NCBI GenBank assembly: GCA_031260805.1
Contig: JAISKV010000015.1
Coordinates: forward strand, 1-42,161
Length of the DNA stretch: 42,161 nucleotides
Direction: 5' to 3'
Source of the DNA: Rickettsiales bacterium
GTDB lineage: Bacteria > Pseudomonadota > Alphaproteobacteria > Rs-D84
Numbering within the stretch: position 1 is the stretch's first letter; each line of letters opens with the position of its first letter. Made by a program: the position numbers and the translations under genes. A model generated the notes under the pieces. It was given only the letters and a program-made list of their open reading frames with translations. It ran no database searches and had not been told where the DNA came from. Shown piece by piece: positions 8,942 through 17,548 of this stretch.

Positions 8942-11372
8942 TTCGGCCAAACTTTCCCCAATCATGCGCCAATATCTGGATATGAAGGATGAAAATCCCG
9001 GCGCAGTTCTGCTGTTTCGCCTGGGGGATTTTTACGAATGCTTTTTCGGGGACGCGGTGCGCGTGTCGCGCGCGCTGGATCTGGTCCTGACGCATCGCGG
9101 TACGGACGAGCGCGGCGTTGACATCCCAATGTGCGGCATGCCGTGGCACGCGTCCGACAATTACATTGGCCGGCTGGTCAAGCAGGGTATTGCGGTCGCA
9201 TTGGCCGAGCAGATGGAAACGCCGGACCAGGCGCGGGCCCGCGGCCACAAGCAGATAGAGCGAAAAATAGTCCGCGTCATAACCGCAGGAACGCTGACGG
9301 ACGATAATTTATTGGCCCCGAAATCCAGCAATTATTTGGCGGCTGTGTTTGGCGATGACCTGGCGGTCTGCGATATTTCAACCGGCGAATTGATACTGGG
9401 CCGCTCGGACAATATTCATGATGAATTGGCGCGCATCAGTCCTGCGGAAGTTATTTATTCGGAAGCCGCCGCCGAAACGCCGTTCATAATAAAAATCCGC
9501 GAATCTTTCAACACAACGCCGGTATCTGAAAAAGTTTATGAACGCGCTGGGCGGGATCCCGGGGCATACAGCCTGTTGCTGGCGTATTTGGAATTGACCA
9601 GCCGCGCGGACAAGATAATTTTGCAAACGCCCAAGCGGTTGGGCGCGGGACGCCAATTGCTGATTGATTCCGCGACATGGAAGTCTTTGGAGATTGACGC
9701 GCCGCAGATTTCTGGCGGCGCATGCCTGCTGGATGTTTTGGATCAGACGGCGACCGCGCCGGGCGCGCGCAAGTTGCGCGGAATTTTGCGCGATCTGACC
9801 GGCGATATCGCGGAATTGCAGCGGCGGCAGGGACATGTCGGGCATTTCGCGCTGAACAAGGATATTTTTGGTGAAACGGGGGCTTTGCTGGAACAGGTGC
9901 CCGATATAGGGCGCAGCATCGCCAGACTGGGCGCGAATCGCGGCCTGCCGCGCGACTTAAAGGCTGTTGCGAATTTTATCGCGCTGCTGCCGGCGGCGCG
10001 GACGCTGGGGCCAAAATTGGTCGGCGATCTGGCGCAGCAGGTTTCACAAATTGAAACGCATGATAATTTGGGATTGGAATTAGCGCGCGCGGTGAATGAC
10101 GGCCTGCCGGTGTTCTTTCGCGATGGCGGCGTGATAAGGGCCGGGTATTCCCAGGCCTTGGACGCAATGAACGAATTGTCGCATGATTCCAAAACGGTTG
10201 TCGCGGGGTTAAAGGCGGACTATGTGAACGCCACGGGAATCACCGCGCTGAAAATAAAATACAATGGGATTTTGGGGTATCACATAGAAGTGCCGGCCGC
10301 TTCCGGCGCATCAATGCTGAATGACGCAAATTTTATACACCGGCAGACGATGGCCGGCAATTTGCGCTTTACAACGGCGCGGCTGGCCGAATTGGATAAT
10401 GAAATCCGCAGCGCGGGCGAACGGGCCGCCACCATAGAGCAAGAGATTATCCAAGGCTTGATCGCGCGGGTAATGGATATTTCAGAGTCTTTGCATCAAA
10501 CGGCCGATTTATTGGCGCAGATTGATGTGTGGCGCGCGCTGGCCGGGGTTGCGACGGGCCAGAACTGGGTTCGTCCGGAACTGACGGACGGGACGGAGTT
10601 CTGCGTTGTCGGCGGCCGTCATCCTGTTGTTGAGTTTATCATGCGCCGCGCCGCGCGGAACTTTGTCAAGAACGACTGCAATCTGACGGACAGGCGGGTC
10701 GCATTGCTGACCGGGCCGAACATGGCGGGGAAATCAACATATCTGCGCCAGAACGCGCTGATTGCGGTGCTGGCGCATCTGGGCAGTTTTGTGCCGGCCG
10801 CGTCCGCGAAAATCGGAATTATTGACCAGTTGTTTTCGCGCGTCGGCGCGTCTGACAATCTGGCCGCGGGTCAGTCCACATTCATGGTTGAAATGATTGA
10901 AACCGCGAATATCCTGAATCGCGCGACGGACCGCAGTTTTATTATCTTTGACGAAATCGGGCGCGGAACCGCGACCTATGACGGGATGGCGATTGCATCC
11001 GCGGTCTTGGAATTCTTGGATAATCTGCATCCGCGGACCTTGTTCGCGACGCATTATCACGAATTGACCGGGATGCCGTTTGCAAATGTCAAGAACCTGA
11101 CGATTGCGATTGAAGAGCATAATGACGAAATAATCTTTATGCACAAAATTATTGACGGCGTTGCGAATCGCTCTTATGGAATCCATGTCGCGAAAATGGC
11201 GGGCATGCCGGCCAGCGTTGTTGAATCGGCGGAAAAAACGCTGGCGTCGCTGGAACAAAACCGCATGATTGCGGCGCCGGCTGCGCCCGCGCCCGCACCC
11301 GCGCCGGCGCCAAGCGTATTTATCCTGCGCGATAAAAAAAAGCAAGAACCCCAGCAATTGTCTTTGTTCTGA
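8934..11372 (+). CDS. mutS: DNA mismatch repair protein MutS
   Basis: LSPIMRQYLDMK, TGPNMAGKSTYLRQNALIAVLAHLGSFVPA, FDEIGRGTATYDGMAIASAVLEFL. Confidence 0.98.
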   Translation: MSDSAKLSPIMRQYLDMKDENPGAVLLFRLGDFYECFFGDAVRVSRALDLVLTHRGTDERGVDIPMCGMPWHASDNYIGRLVKQGIAVALAEQMETPDQARARGHKQIERKIVRVITAGTLTDDNLLAPKSSNYLAAVFGDDLAVCDISTGELILGRSDNIHDELARISPAEVIYSEAAAETPFIIKIRESFNTTPVSEKVYERAGRDPGAYSLLLAYLELTSRADKIILQTPKRLGAGRQLLIDSATWKSLEIDAPQISGGACLLDVLDQTATAPGARKLRGILRDLTGDIAELQRRQGHVGHFALNKDIFGETGALLEQVPDIGRSIARLGANRGLPRDLKAVANFIALLPAARTLGPKLVGDLAQQVSQIETHDNLGLELARAVNDGLPVFFRDGGVIRAGYSQALDAMNELSHDSKTVVAGLKADYVNATGITALKIKYNGILGYHIEVPAASGASMLNDANFIHRQTMAGNLRFTTARLAELDNEIRSAGERAATIEQEIIQGLIARVMDISESLHQTADLLAQIDVWRALAGVATGQNWVRPELTDGTEFCVVGGRHPVVEFIMRRAARNFVKNDCNLTDRRVALLTGPNMAGKSTYLRQNALIAVLAHLGSFVPAASAKIGIIDQLFSRVGASDNLAAGQSTFMVEMIETANILNRATDRSFIIFDEIGRGTATYDGMAIASAVLEFLDNLHPRTLFATHYHELTGMPFANVKNLTIAIEEHNDEIIFMHKIIDGVANRSYGIHVAKMAGMPASVVESAEKTLASLEQNRMIAAPAAPAPAPAPAPSVFILRDKKKQEPQQLSLF

Positions 11373-12256
11373 TGGCTGTTTCCGGATTTGTTTTATTGGA
11401 CAAGCCCGTTGGCATCACCAGCCGCGCGGCCGGCGCGCGCGTTGCGCGGATTTTTGGCACAAAGAAATTCGGGCATGTCGGAACGCTGGACCCTATGGCA
11501 TCCGGGCTGTTGATTATCGCGCTGGGGAACGCGACAAAAATGATTCCGTATCTGCCGGACGGCGTGAAGGGGTATGAGTTTGCAATACAATGGGGCGTTC
11601 AGACCGATACAGGGGATATCACAGGCAGTGTTCAGAGTTCAGAGTGCAGTGTTCAGATTCCGACTGATACGGAAATCATTGCGGCGTGCGGCGCGATGAC
11701 AGGGGCGTGCGATCAGATGCCGCCTGCGTTCAGCGCGAAAAAGATTGACGGCGTTCCGGCATACAAACGCGCGCGCCGCGGGGAATCCGTGGCGTTAAAG
11801 CCGAAGCGGATAACAATTTATGATTTGGAATTCAATATTTGTGAAAATAAATTTGTCGTAAAATGCAGTCCCGGAACATATGTCCGCAGCCTGGTCCAGG
11901 ATTTGGCCGAAAAATGCGGGACGATTGCGACGACCAGCATGATTCGCCGGACCGTCGCGAACGGCGTTTTAATCAAAGATGCGGTAAAACTTGATTTCTT
12001 GGAAAATTTGTATAATAATGCGCCGGCCGACATGAAAAATTACATTATGCCGGCAGATTTCGGACTGGACGGCATTCCGGTTTGCAATCTTAACAATGCG
12101 GACGCGCGGCTGTTTGCAAACGGCGGGTTTGTTTCCCATGGTGGAAGCGGATTGCATCGGGCCTTGGCCGGTAATGAATTTATCGGTATCGGCGAAGCGG
12201 CGGACGGCGTTCTGAAACCAAAAAGGATATTAAATGTCGCTGAAAACATGGATTAA
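11372..12256 (+). CDS. truB: tRNA pseudouridine-55 synthase TruB
   Basis: [51 protein letters not shown]. Confidence 0.96.
   Translation: MAVSGFVLLDKPVGITSRAAGARVARIFGTKKFGHVGTLDPMASGLLIIALGNATKMIPYLPDGVKGYEFAIQWGVQTDTGDITGSVQSSECSVQIPTDTEIIAACGAMTGACDQMPPAFSAKKIDGVPAYKRARRGESVALKPKRITIYDLEFNICENKFVVKCSPGTYVRSLVQDLAEKCGTIATTSMIRRTVANGVLIKDAVKLDFLENLYNNAPADMKNYIMPADFGLDGIPVCNLNNADARLFANGGFVSHGGSGLHRALAGNEFIGIGEAADGVLKPKRILNVAENMD
11626..11653 (+). repeat. Heptanucleotide tandem repeat inside truB (4 units, a fifth degenerate)
   Basis: cagtgtt cagagtt cagagtg cagtgtt (cagattc); reverse complement resembles the intergenic ctctgaactctgaa arrays. Confidence 0.85.
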
Positions 12257-12515
12257 ATCCAGAAAGGCAAAAATTATTGCCGACAACAAGACAACCGAGA
12301 AAGACAACGGCGGATCGGCTGCGGCCCAGGTCGCGGTCTTGACGGAACGGATTCGCAATCTGACCGAACACATGAAGGCGAATCACAAGGATAATCATTC
12401 GGAACGCGGCCTGCTGCTGATGGTGAACCGCCGCAAAAGGTTGCTGGCGTACATCAAGAAAAATAATGTTGCAGAGTACGAGTCTTTGATTAAAAAACTG
12501 GGCCTGCGCAAATAA
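12234..12515 (+). CDS. rpsO: 30S ribosomal protein S15
   Basis: [45 protein letters not shown]; overlaps truB 3' end. Confidence 0.96.
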   Translation: MSLKTWIKSRKAKIIADNKTTEKDNGGSAAAQVAVLTERIRNLTEHMKANHKDNHSERGLLLMVNRRKRLLAYIKKNNVAEYESLIKKLGLRK

Positions 12516-12546
12516 AAAAATCCGGCACACGCCGGATTTTTTTTGC
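12515..12546 (+). terminator. Intrinsic terminator after rpsO
   Basis: aaaatccggc aca cgccggatttttttt. Confidence 0.85.
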
Positions 12547-12571
12547 AATTGTTTCTTATTCGGTGTATAAT
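12543..12571 (+). promoter_or_regulatory. Sigma-70-type promoter for pnp
   Basis: TTGCAA -17 bp- TATAAT. Confidence 0.7.
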
Positions 12572-12578
12572 CATGCGG

Positions 12579-12644
12579 CACAGGAAGAAAGATTATTCAT
12601 TTTTATGCATTGCCTGTGTGTAAGAACGAATAATTTTTCCTGTG
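12579..12644 (+). promoter_or_regulatory. pnp leader long hairpin
   Basis: cacaggaagaaagattattc ... gaataatttttcctgtg inverted repeat, starting at the predicted TSS. Confidence 0.65.
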
Positions 12645-12674
12645 AAATTAACAATAATAAACAAAGGAAAAATT

Positions 12675-14849
12675 ATGTTATTTGGACTGTTTGGCGATAA
12701 ATCGCCGAAAAATGTATTAAACAACCCTGTTTCTGTTGAAATTCAATATGGCGACGAAACGCTGCGCCTGGAAACCGGCCGCTTTGCCAAGCAAGCAACC
12801 GGATCAATCATGGCGACAATGGGCGGAACAATGGTTCTGGCGACCGTCGTTGCGGAAAAAGAAGCGGTGGAAGGCCAGGATTTCTTCCCATTGACCGTGG
12901 ATTACCAGGAAAAGTTTACGGCGGCCGGCCGCATCCCCGGATCGCGCGATCGCCGCGAAGGAAGATCTTCAACGCATGAAACGCTGACCGCGCGTCTGAT
13001 TGACCGCCCGATTCGCCCGCTGTTTCCGGAAACATTGAAGAACAAGGTGCAGATTGTCGCCCAGGTTTTTTCTTATGACAAAAAGAACCAGCCTGATATT
13101 TTGGCGATGATTGCGGCGTCCGCGGCATTGTCAATTTCCGGCGTTCCTTTTATGGGGCCGATTGGCGCGGCGCGCGTTGGCTTTGTTGACGGACAGTATG
13201 TTCTGAACCCGACGCAGAAACAGATTGAAGAAGGCCAGATGGAACTGGTCGTGGCCGGCACGCGCGACGGCGTTCTGATGGTTGAATCCGAAATCGGCGA
13301 ATTGGACGAAGCGACAACACTGGGCGGCGTTAAATTTGGCTTTGACGCGCAGCAGGCGGTTATTGCGGCTATCAATGAATTGAAAGACAAGATTGGCAAA
13401 CCGGCATGGGCTGTCGTTGAAAAATCAGCGGAATATGTCGCGATGGAGAAAGAGTTTGAGTCATACGCCGGCGAAATTGAAACCGCATTGGGGATCAAGG
13501 AAAAATTGACGCGCCTGGAAACTCTGTCCGAAATTCATAAAAAGGCAAAGGCGAAAATTGCAGAAATTCTGCCTGAATCCGCGACGGCGTCCAGCACACT
13601 GCAATCTTGGGCGGATGAGATAGTAGAAGGCATAACCGCGCGGATCATGCGCGCCAGCATACTGGCGGGCAAGCCGCGCATTGATGGCCGCGACAACAAA
13701 ACCGTGCGCCCGATTGAGTGCGAGGTTGGAATCCTGCCGCGCGCGCATGGGTCCGCGCTGTTTACGCGCGGCGAAACCCAGGCGCTGGTTTCATTGACAC
13801 TGGGCGGCGGCAAAGACGCGCTGCCGACGGAAAGTTTGGATGGCGCGGATGAAAACAAATTCCTGCTGAATTATAATTTCCCGGGATACAGCGTTGGCGA
13901 AGCCAAGCCGATGCGCGCGCCGAGCCGCCGCGAACTGGGTCATGGAAATCTGGCATGGCGAGCGATTCACCCGATGCTGCCGTCAGAAACGGACTTTGAC
14001 TATGTAATCCGCCTGGTGTCGGATATCATGGAGTCAAACGGGTCTTCGTCAATGGCGACGGTGTGCGGCGGAACGCTGGCATTGCTGGACGGCGGCGTGC
14101 CGATGATTCGGCCGGTTGCGGGAATCGCGATGGGCCTGATTAAAGAAGGCGACGACTGGGCGGTTCTGACTGACATTCTGGGCGATGAAGATCACTTGGG
14201 CGATATGGATTTCAAGGTAACAGGCACGGACAAGGGCATAACCGCGCTGCAAATGGATATCAAAATAACATCCATTACATTTGAGATAATGGAGCGGGCG
14301 TTATCCCAGGCGCGCGACGGCCGCATGCATATACTCGGCAAGATTGAAAAAACAATCAAGGCGCCGCGCAAAACGCTGTCTGAATTCGCGCCCCAGGCGT
14401 ACGAAATGAAAATCAATCCGGATAAAATCCGCGAAGTGATTGGCAAGGGTGGCAGCGTGATTCAGGCATTGACCCGCGAAACAAACACTAATATTGACCT
14501 GTCCGACGACGGCACCGTGAAAATCATGGCGACGACCAAGGAAGAGGCCGAGGATGCAATCGCGCGGATCAAGGCGATTGTGGCCGAACCGGAAGTCGGC
14601 TTGGTTTACGAAGGCGTTGTCAGCGGTCTGAAAGATTTCGGCCTGTTTGTGAAAATCATGAACGGATCGTTCGAGTCTCTGGTTCATATCTCTGAAATAA
14701 CCGGCGAACGGATGTCCAAGATTGAAGACGCCAAATTGAAAGAAGGCGATCGGGTCTTTGTGAAATATCTGGGTGTGGACAAACGCGGCAAAACGCGGCT
14801 GTCAATGGTCGGGATTGACCAGAAAACTGGTAAAGAAACCAAGAAATAA
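12675..14849 (+). CDS. pnp: Polyribonucleotide nucleotidyltransferase (PNPase)
   Basis: RNase PH domains (RREGRSSTHETLTARLIDRPIRPLFP; MESNGSSSMATVCGGTLALLDGGVP), KH domain (IREVIGKGGSVIQALTRET), S1 domain; AAGGA SD before ATG 12675. Confidence 0.97.
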   Translation: MLFGLFGDKSPKNVLNNPVSVEIQYGDETLRLETGRFAKQATGSIMATMGGTMVLATVVAEKEAVEGQDFFPLTVDYQEKFTAAGRIPGSRDRREGRSSTHETLTARLIDRPIRPLFPETLKNKVQIVAQVFSYDKKNQPDILAMIAASAALSISGVPFMGPIGAARVGFVDGQYVLNPTQKQIEEGQMELVVAGTRDGVLMVESEIGELDEATTLGGVKFGFDAQQAVIAAINELKDKIGKPAWAVVEKSAEYVAMEKEFESYAGEIETALGIKEKLTRLETLSEIHKKAKAKIAEILPESATASSTLQSWADEIVEGITARIMRASILAGKPRIDGRDNKTVRPIECEVGILPRAHGSALFTRGETQALVSLTLGGGKDALPTESLDGADENKFLLNYNFPGYSVGEAKPMRAPSRRELGHGNLAWRAIHPMLPSETDFDYVIRLVSDIMESNGSSSMATVCGGTLALLDGGVPMIRPVAGIAMGLIKEGDDWAVLTDILGDEDHLGDMDFKVTGTDKGITALQMDIKITSITFEIMERALSQARDGRMHILGKIEKTIKAPRKTLSEFAPQAYEMKINPDKIREVIGKGGSVIQALTRETNTNIDLSDDGTVKIMATTKEEAEDAIARIKAIVAEPEVGLVYEGVVSGLKDFGLFVKIMNGSFESLVHISEITGERMSKIEDAKLKEGDRVFVKYLGVDKRGKTRLSMVGIDQKTGKETKK

Positions 14850-14876
14850 AAAAAACGGGCCATGGCCCGTTTTTTA
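14850..14876 (+). terminator. Intrinsic terminator after pnp
   Basis: aaaaacgggccatggcccgttttttag. Confidence 0.85.
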
Positions 14877-14884
14877 GTTATTCT

Positions 14885-15047
14885 ACCACTACCCCGTCAG
14901 CGACTACGCCGCTGACACCCCTTCGCCAGCGAAGGGGATTTACCCCGACTTCGTTTCAATTAAATGTAGTTTTGTTGTGTGATGCAGGCCATCAAATTCC
15001 CCTTCGCTGGCGAAGGGGTGGAGCGCGCCGCGCGACGGGGTAGTGGT
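14885..15047 (-). repeat. MITE-like inverted repeat family A, copy 1 (opposite orientation to copies 2 and 3)
   Basis: accactaccccgtc...gacggggtagtggt termini; asymmetric core gacttcgtttcaattaaatgtagttttgttgtgtgatgcaggccatc. Confidence 0.9.
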
Positions 15048-15050
15048 TCA

Positions 15051-15085
15051 ATTGTGCATTGTGCATTGTGAATTGTGCATTGTGC
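15051..15085. repeat. Heptanucleotide tandem repeat (attgtgc, 5 units)
   Basis: attgtgc attgtgc attgtga attgtgc attgtgc. Confidence 0.9.
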
Positions 15086-15089
15086 ATTG

Positions 15090-15113
15090 AAAAAACACGC
15101 TCTCGCGTGTTTT
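15090..15113 (-). terminator. Intrinsic terminator downstream of tRNA-Cys
   Basis: aaaaaacacgc tctc gcgtgttt. Confidence 0.7.
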
Positions 15114-15119
15114 ATATTT

Positions 15120-15193
15120 TGGAGGCCCGGGTCGGAATCGAACCGGCATACAAGGATTTGCAGTCCTCTGCATAACCACTCTGCCACCGAGCC
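15120..15193 (-). tRNA. tRNA-Cys (GCA), CCA encoded
   Basis: Reverse strand ggctcggtggcagagtggttatgcagaggactGCAaatccttgtatgccggttcgattccgacccgggcctcca; acceptor GGCTCGG/CCGGGCC. Confidence 0.95.
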
Positions 15194-15225
15194 AGTTGCC
15201 ACAATATAAATGAAAAAATTACGAT

Positions 15226-15678
15226 TTACAACTTATTTTTTCGGAAATCGTCCAGACTGATCACGCGCGGATCTTCCGCCGGTTTTTCCGTCAGTGGCAA
15301 TTCAAGATCATTGCTGGTCAAATCATTTTTACCGTCCGGCTGGAACTGCAATATAAAATCCGCGTTCGGATCCTTGAACTCTATCAATGCGGCGTACGGA
15401 ATCCGGATATAGTACGGATTGCCGTCAAATGTCAGCGTCACCCCGAATTCCGTATCCGAAATATTAAGATTCGTGAATGAATATTGCAGCACGACCGTCA
15501 TCAAATCCGGATAGCGCATTTTCAGAAAATCCGGTATAACGACCCCGTGGCATCGCGTGCGGAATGTTAGGTACAGCGCGGCATTGTCCCCCAGACCGTT
15601 AATCTGCGCGAATTCCAGTGCGTCGCGAACCACGCTTTTCAACGCCCGTTCCAAAATGATTTGATAATTTATGTTCAT
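15226..15678 (-). CDS. sspB: SspB-like ClpXP adaptor (alphaproteobacterial type)
   Basis: LYLTFRTRCHGVVIPDFLKMRYPDLMTVVLQYSFTNLNIS, FGVTLTFDGNPYYIRIPYAALIEFKDP. Confidence 0.88.
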   Translation of the reverse strand: MNINYQIILERALKSVVRDALEFAQINGLGDNAALYLTFRTRCHGVVIPDFLKMRYPDLMTVVLQYSFTNLNISDTEFGVTLTFDGNPYYIRIPYAALIEFKDPNADFILQFQPDGKNDLTSNDLELPLTEKPAEDPRVISLDDFRKNKL

Positions 15679-16730
15679 GAATCCAACTCTACAAATTTTG
15701 TATCCGGGATTTCAAGAAATATTTCCCGGGACAATGCTGTTGCGAAAACCTGGGCGCCGCATTCGCCGAACTGCGCGAATATATTTTTCCGCGCGGCCGC
15801 GTCCAGGTGCGAGTCCGCTTCGTCCAGCAGCACCACCGGATATTTCCCCGTCTTGGCGCGCATCAGTTTCGCATGCGCGACAACCAGCGACACCAGCGCG
15901 GATTTCTGCTGCCCAGTGCTGGTCTGGGATACAGGCATTCCAGCATCGCTGTTAAACATTCCGAAATCCGATTTGTGCGCGCCGTTTATTATTTGCCGGT
16001 CGTTTTCCAGAAACCGGTTCTCGGCCAGGTATTGCCTGTACTCAATCTCTATCCCGGCAGCCGGCGCGCCGGTTATGATTTTTTGTTCCAGCGTTCCGTC
16101 GGTTGTTATCTGCAAGTGCGGCGGCATGAAATAATTTAATTCCGCCGAATATTTCACGCGTGCCGCCGCGACGGACATCGCGGTTTTGGCCAGGTTCACC
16201 TCTATCGGATCAAGCCATGAATTGCCGCCATTGTTTTTTATCGCGAATGCGCGCTCGCTTAACAATTTCGCCAACCGCGCAGTGCGTCCGGTGTGCAGCA
16301 GGTCAAACGCCCCGACCAGTCTGTCCAGAAATGCGCGCCGGTCGGACGCTGATTCGCAAAACAAGCGGTCGTCGCGCGGCGTCAGCCAGACCATCGGCAT
16401 AATCTTTGCCAGCGCGGTCAGCGATGATTTGTCGCCGTCAATGCGGATTTCTTTGTGCGCGCCGCCATTCCATGAAATCCGGATTTCCGTCCCGTCGCCC
16501 AGGTCCGCATGCACCGCAAATCCGTCGCCTGCGCCGGCACCCTTCCGCATCATGTCGCCCAGCGCCGCGCCGCGGAAATTCCCGATGCCGCACAGCAGCG
16601 AGATGGCTTCCAGCGCGGCGGTTTTCCCGGCGCCGTTCGCGCCGCAGAAAATAATATTTTTTGCGCCGCCGCAGTCAAGGGCCAGCGCGCCGTGATTTCT
16701 GAAATTATAAAGCGAGATTCCGGCCAGCAT
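15675..16730 (-). CDS. recF: DNA replication/repair protein RecF
   Basis: YNFRNHGALALDCGGAKNIIFCGANGAGKTAALEAISLL, MVWLTPRDDRLFCESASDRRAFLDRLV, PVVLLDEADSHLDAAAR. Confidence 0.92.
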   Translation of the reverse strand: MLAGISLYNFRNHGALALDCGGAKNIIFCGANGAGKTAALEAISLLCGIGNFRGAALGDMMRKGAGAGDGFAVHADLGDGTEIRISWNGGAHKEIRIDGDKSSLTALAKIMPMVWLTPRDDRLFCESASDRRAFLDRLVGAFDLLHTGRTARLAKLLSERAFAIKNNGGNSWLDPIEVNLAKTAMSVAAARVKYSAELNYFMPPHLQITTDGTLEQKIITGAPAAGIEIEYRQYLAENRFLENDRQIINGAHKSDFGMFNSDAGMPVSQTSTGQQKSALVSLVVAHAKLMRAKTGKYPVVLLDEADSHLDAAARKNIFAQFGECGAQVFATALSREIFLEIPDTKFVELDS

Positions 16731-17548
16731 CAGTTTTTAATAATTACCGCGCGCCGCCGCAGTTTCTTTAATTGCTGATCCCCTGCGAATGAGGCTTTTT
16801 TATAAATGGCGTTTTGTTTGATGATTTCATCCAACTGGCCGTATTCCGCGGTTTTCTTTTTCGCGCATACCAGCATGGTTGTTCCGTTTTTGCGCGGACC
16901 CCAAGTGTTCAGCGGCAGTCCGGCGGTCGCTTCGCGTATGTCCGCGGATAATTCGTACTGGACTGCGGTGAATTTCTGCGGACTGCCGCCCAGATTTTCC
17001 GCCATTTTAACCGCGCCGTCGCAAGAATCCGCGCGGGTAAGTTTTTTATACTCCGCTTCTGGAATGTCGGTCAGGCGGACGATAGTCATGTTTATCGGCA
17101 GGCCGCGGTTGCGTTCCAATTCTATGATTTCAGCGTCAATGTCTTCCTGTTTCACATCCAGTGTCGGGATTATTGTTCTGCCGATTATAATCTGCCAGGC
17201 GATATCCGCCTTGATTGCGAATCGCATCATTGCGATTGTCGCGCTGTCCAGCCCGCCGTCGTTGAACCCGTTTTTCTTCATCATGGCCAGTTGCTGGTCA
17301 ATTTCCTTGTCCGTCGGCGATATCTTGAAATTTTCAGCGTAATCCAGTTTGATATAGTCGTCAATGATGCCGTCCAGCGCGCGCGCGCGGTTATCCGTTG
17401 CGGTCTGCCCCTGGCGATTTTGCAATTTTATCCGCGATACGATATCCGTGTCAGTGATAGGATGATTGTTCGCCATCGCGGCGATTGTCGCGGCGTCCGC
17501 CGAACAAAAAGAAAAAATAACAAAGAATAAAGAATAAATATATTTCAT
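16730..17548 (-). CDS. SurA-like periplasmic chaperone (degenerate PPIase region)
   Basis: Signal peptide; SurA-N-like AMANNHPITDTDIVSRIKLQ; directly downstream of lptD. Confidence 0.75.
   Translation of the reverse strand: MKYIYSLFFVIFSFCSADAATIAAMANNHPITDTDIVSRIKLQNRQGQTATDNRARALDGIIDDYIKLDYAENFKISPTDKEIDQQLAMMKKNGFNDGGLDSATIAMMRFAIKADIAWQIIIGRTIIPTLDVKQEDIDAEIIELERNRGLPINMTIVRLTDIPEAEYKKLTRADSCDGAVKMAENLGGSPQKFTAVQYELSADIREATAGLPLNTWGPRKNGTTMLVCAKKKTAEYGQLDEIIKQNAIYKKASFAGDQQLKKLRRRAVIIKN

Noticed and set aside
10734-11357. 207-aa minus-strand ORF opposite mutS
   Set aside because: Antisense to conserved MutS ATPase domain; low-complexity composition.
14960-15202. 80-aa minus-strand ORF (MATGSVAEWLCRGLQILVCRFDSDPG)
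   Set aside because: Translation of tRNA-Cys and repeat DNA; known type of spurious call.
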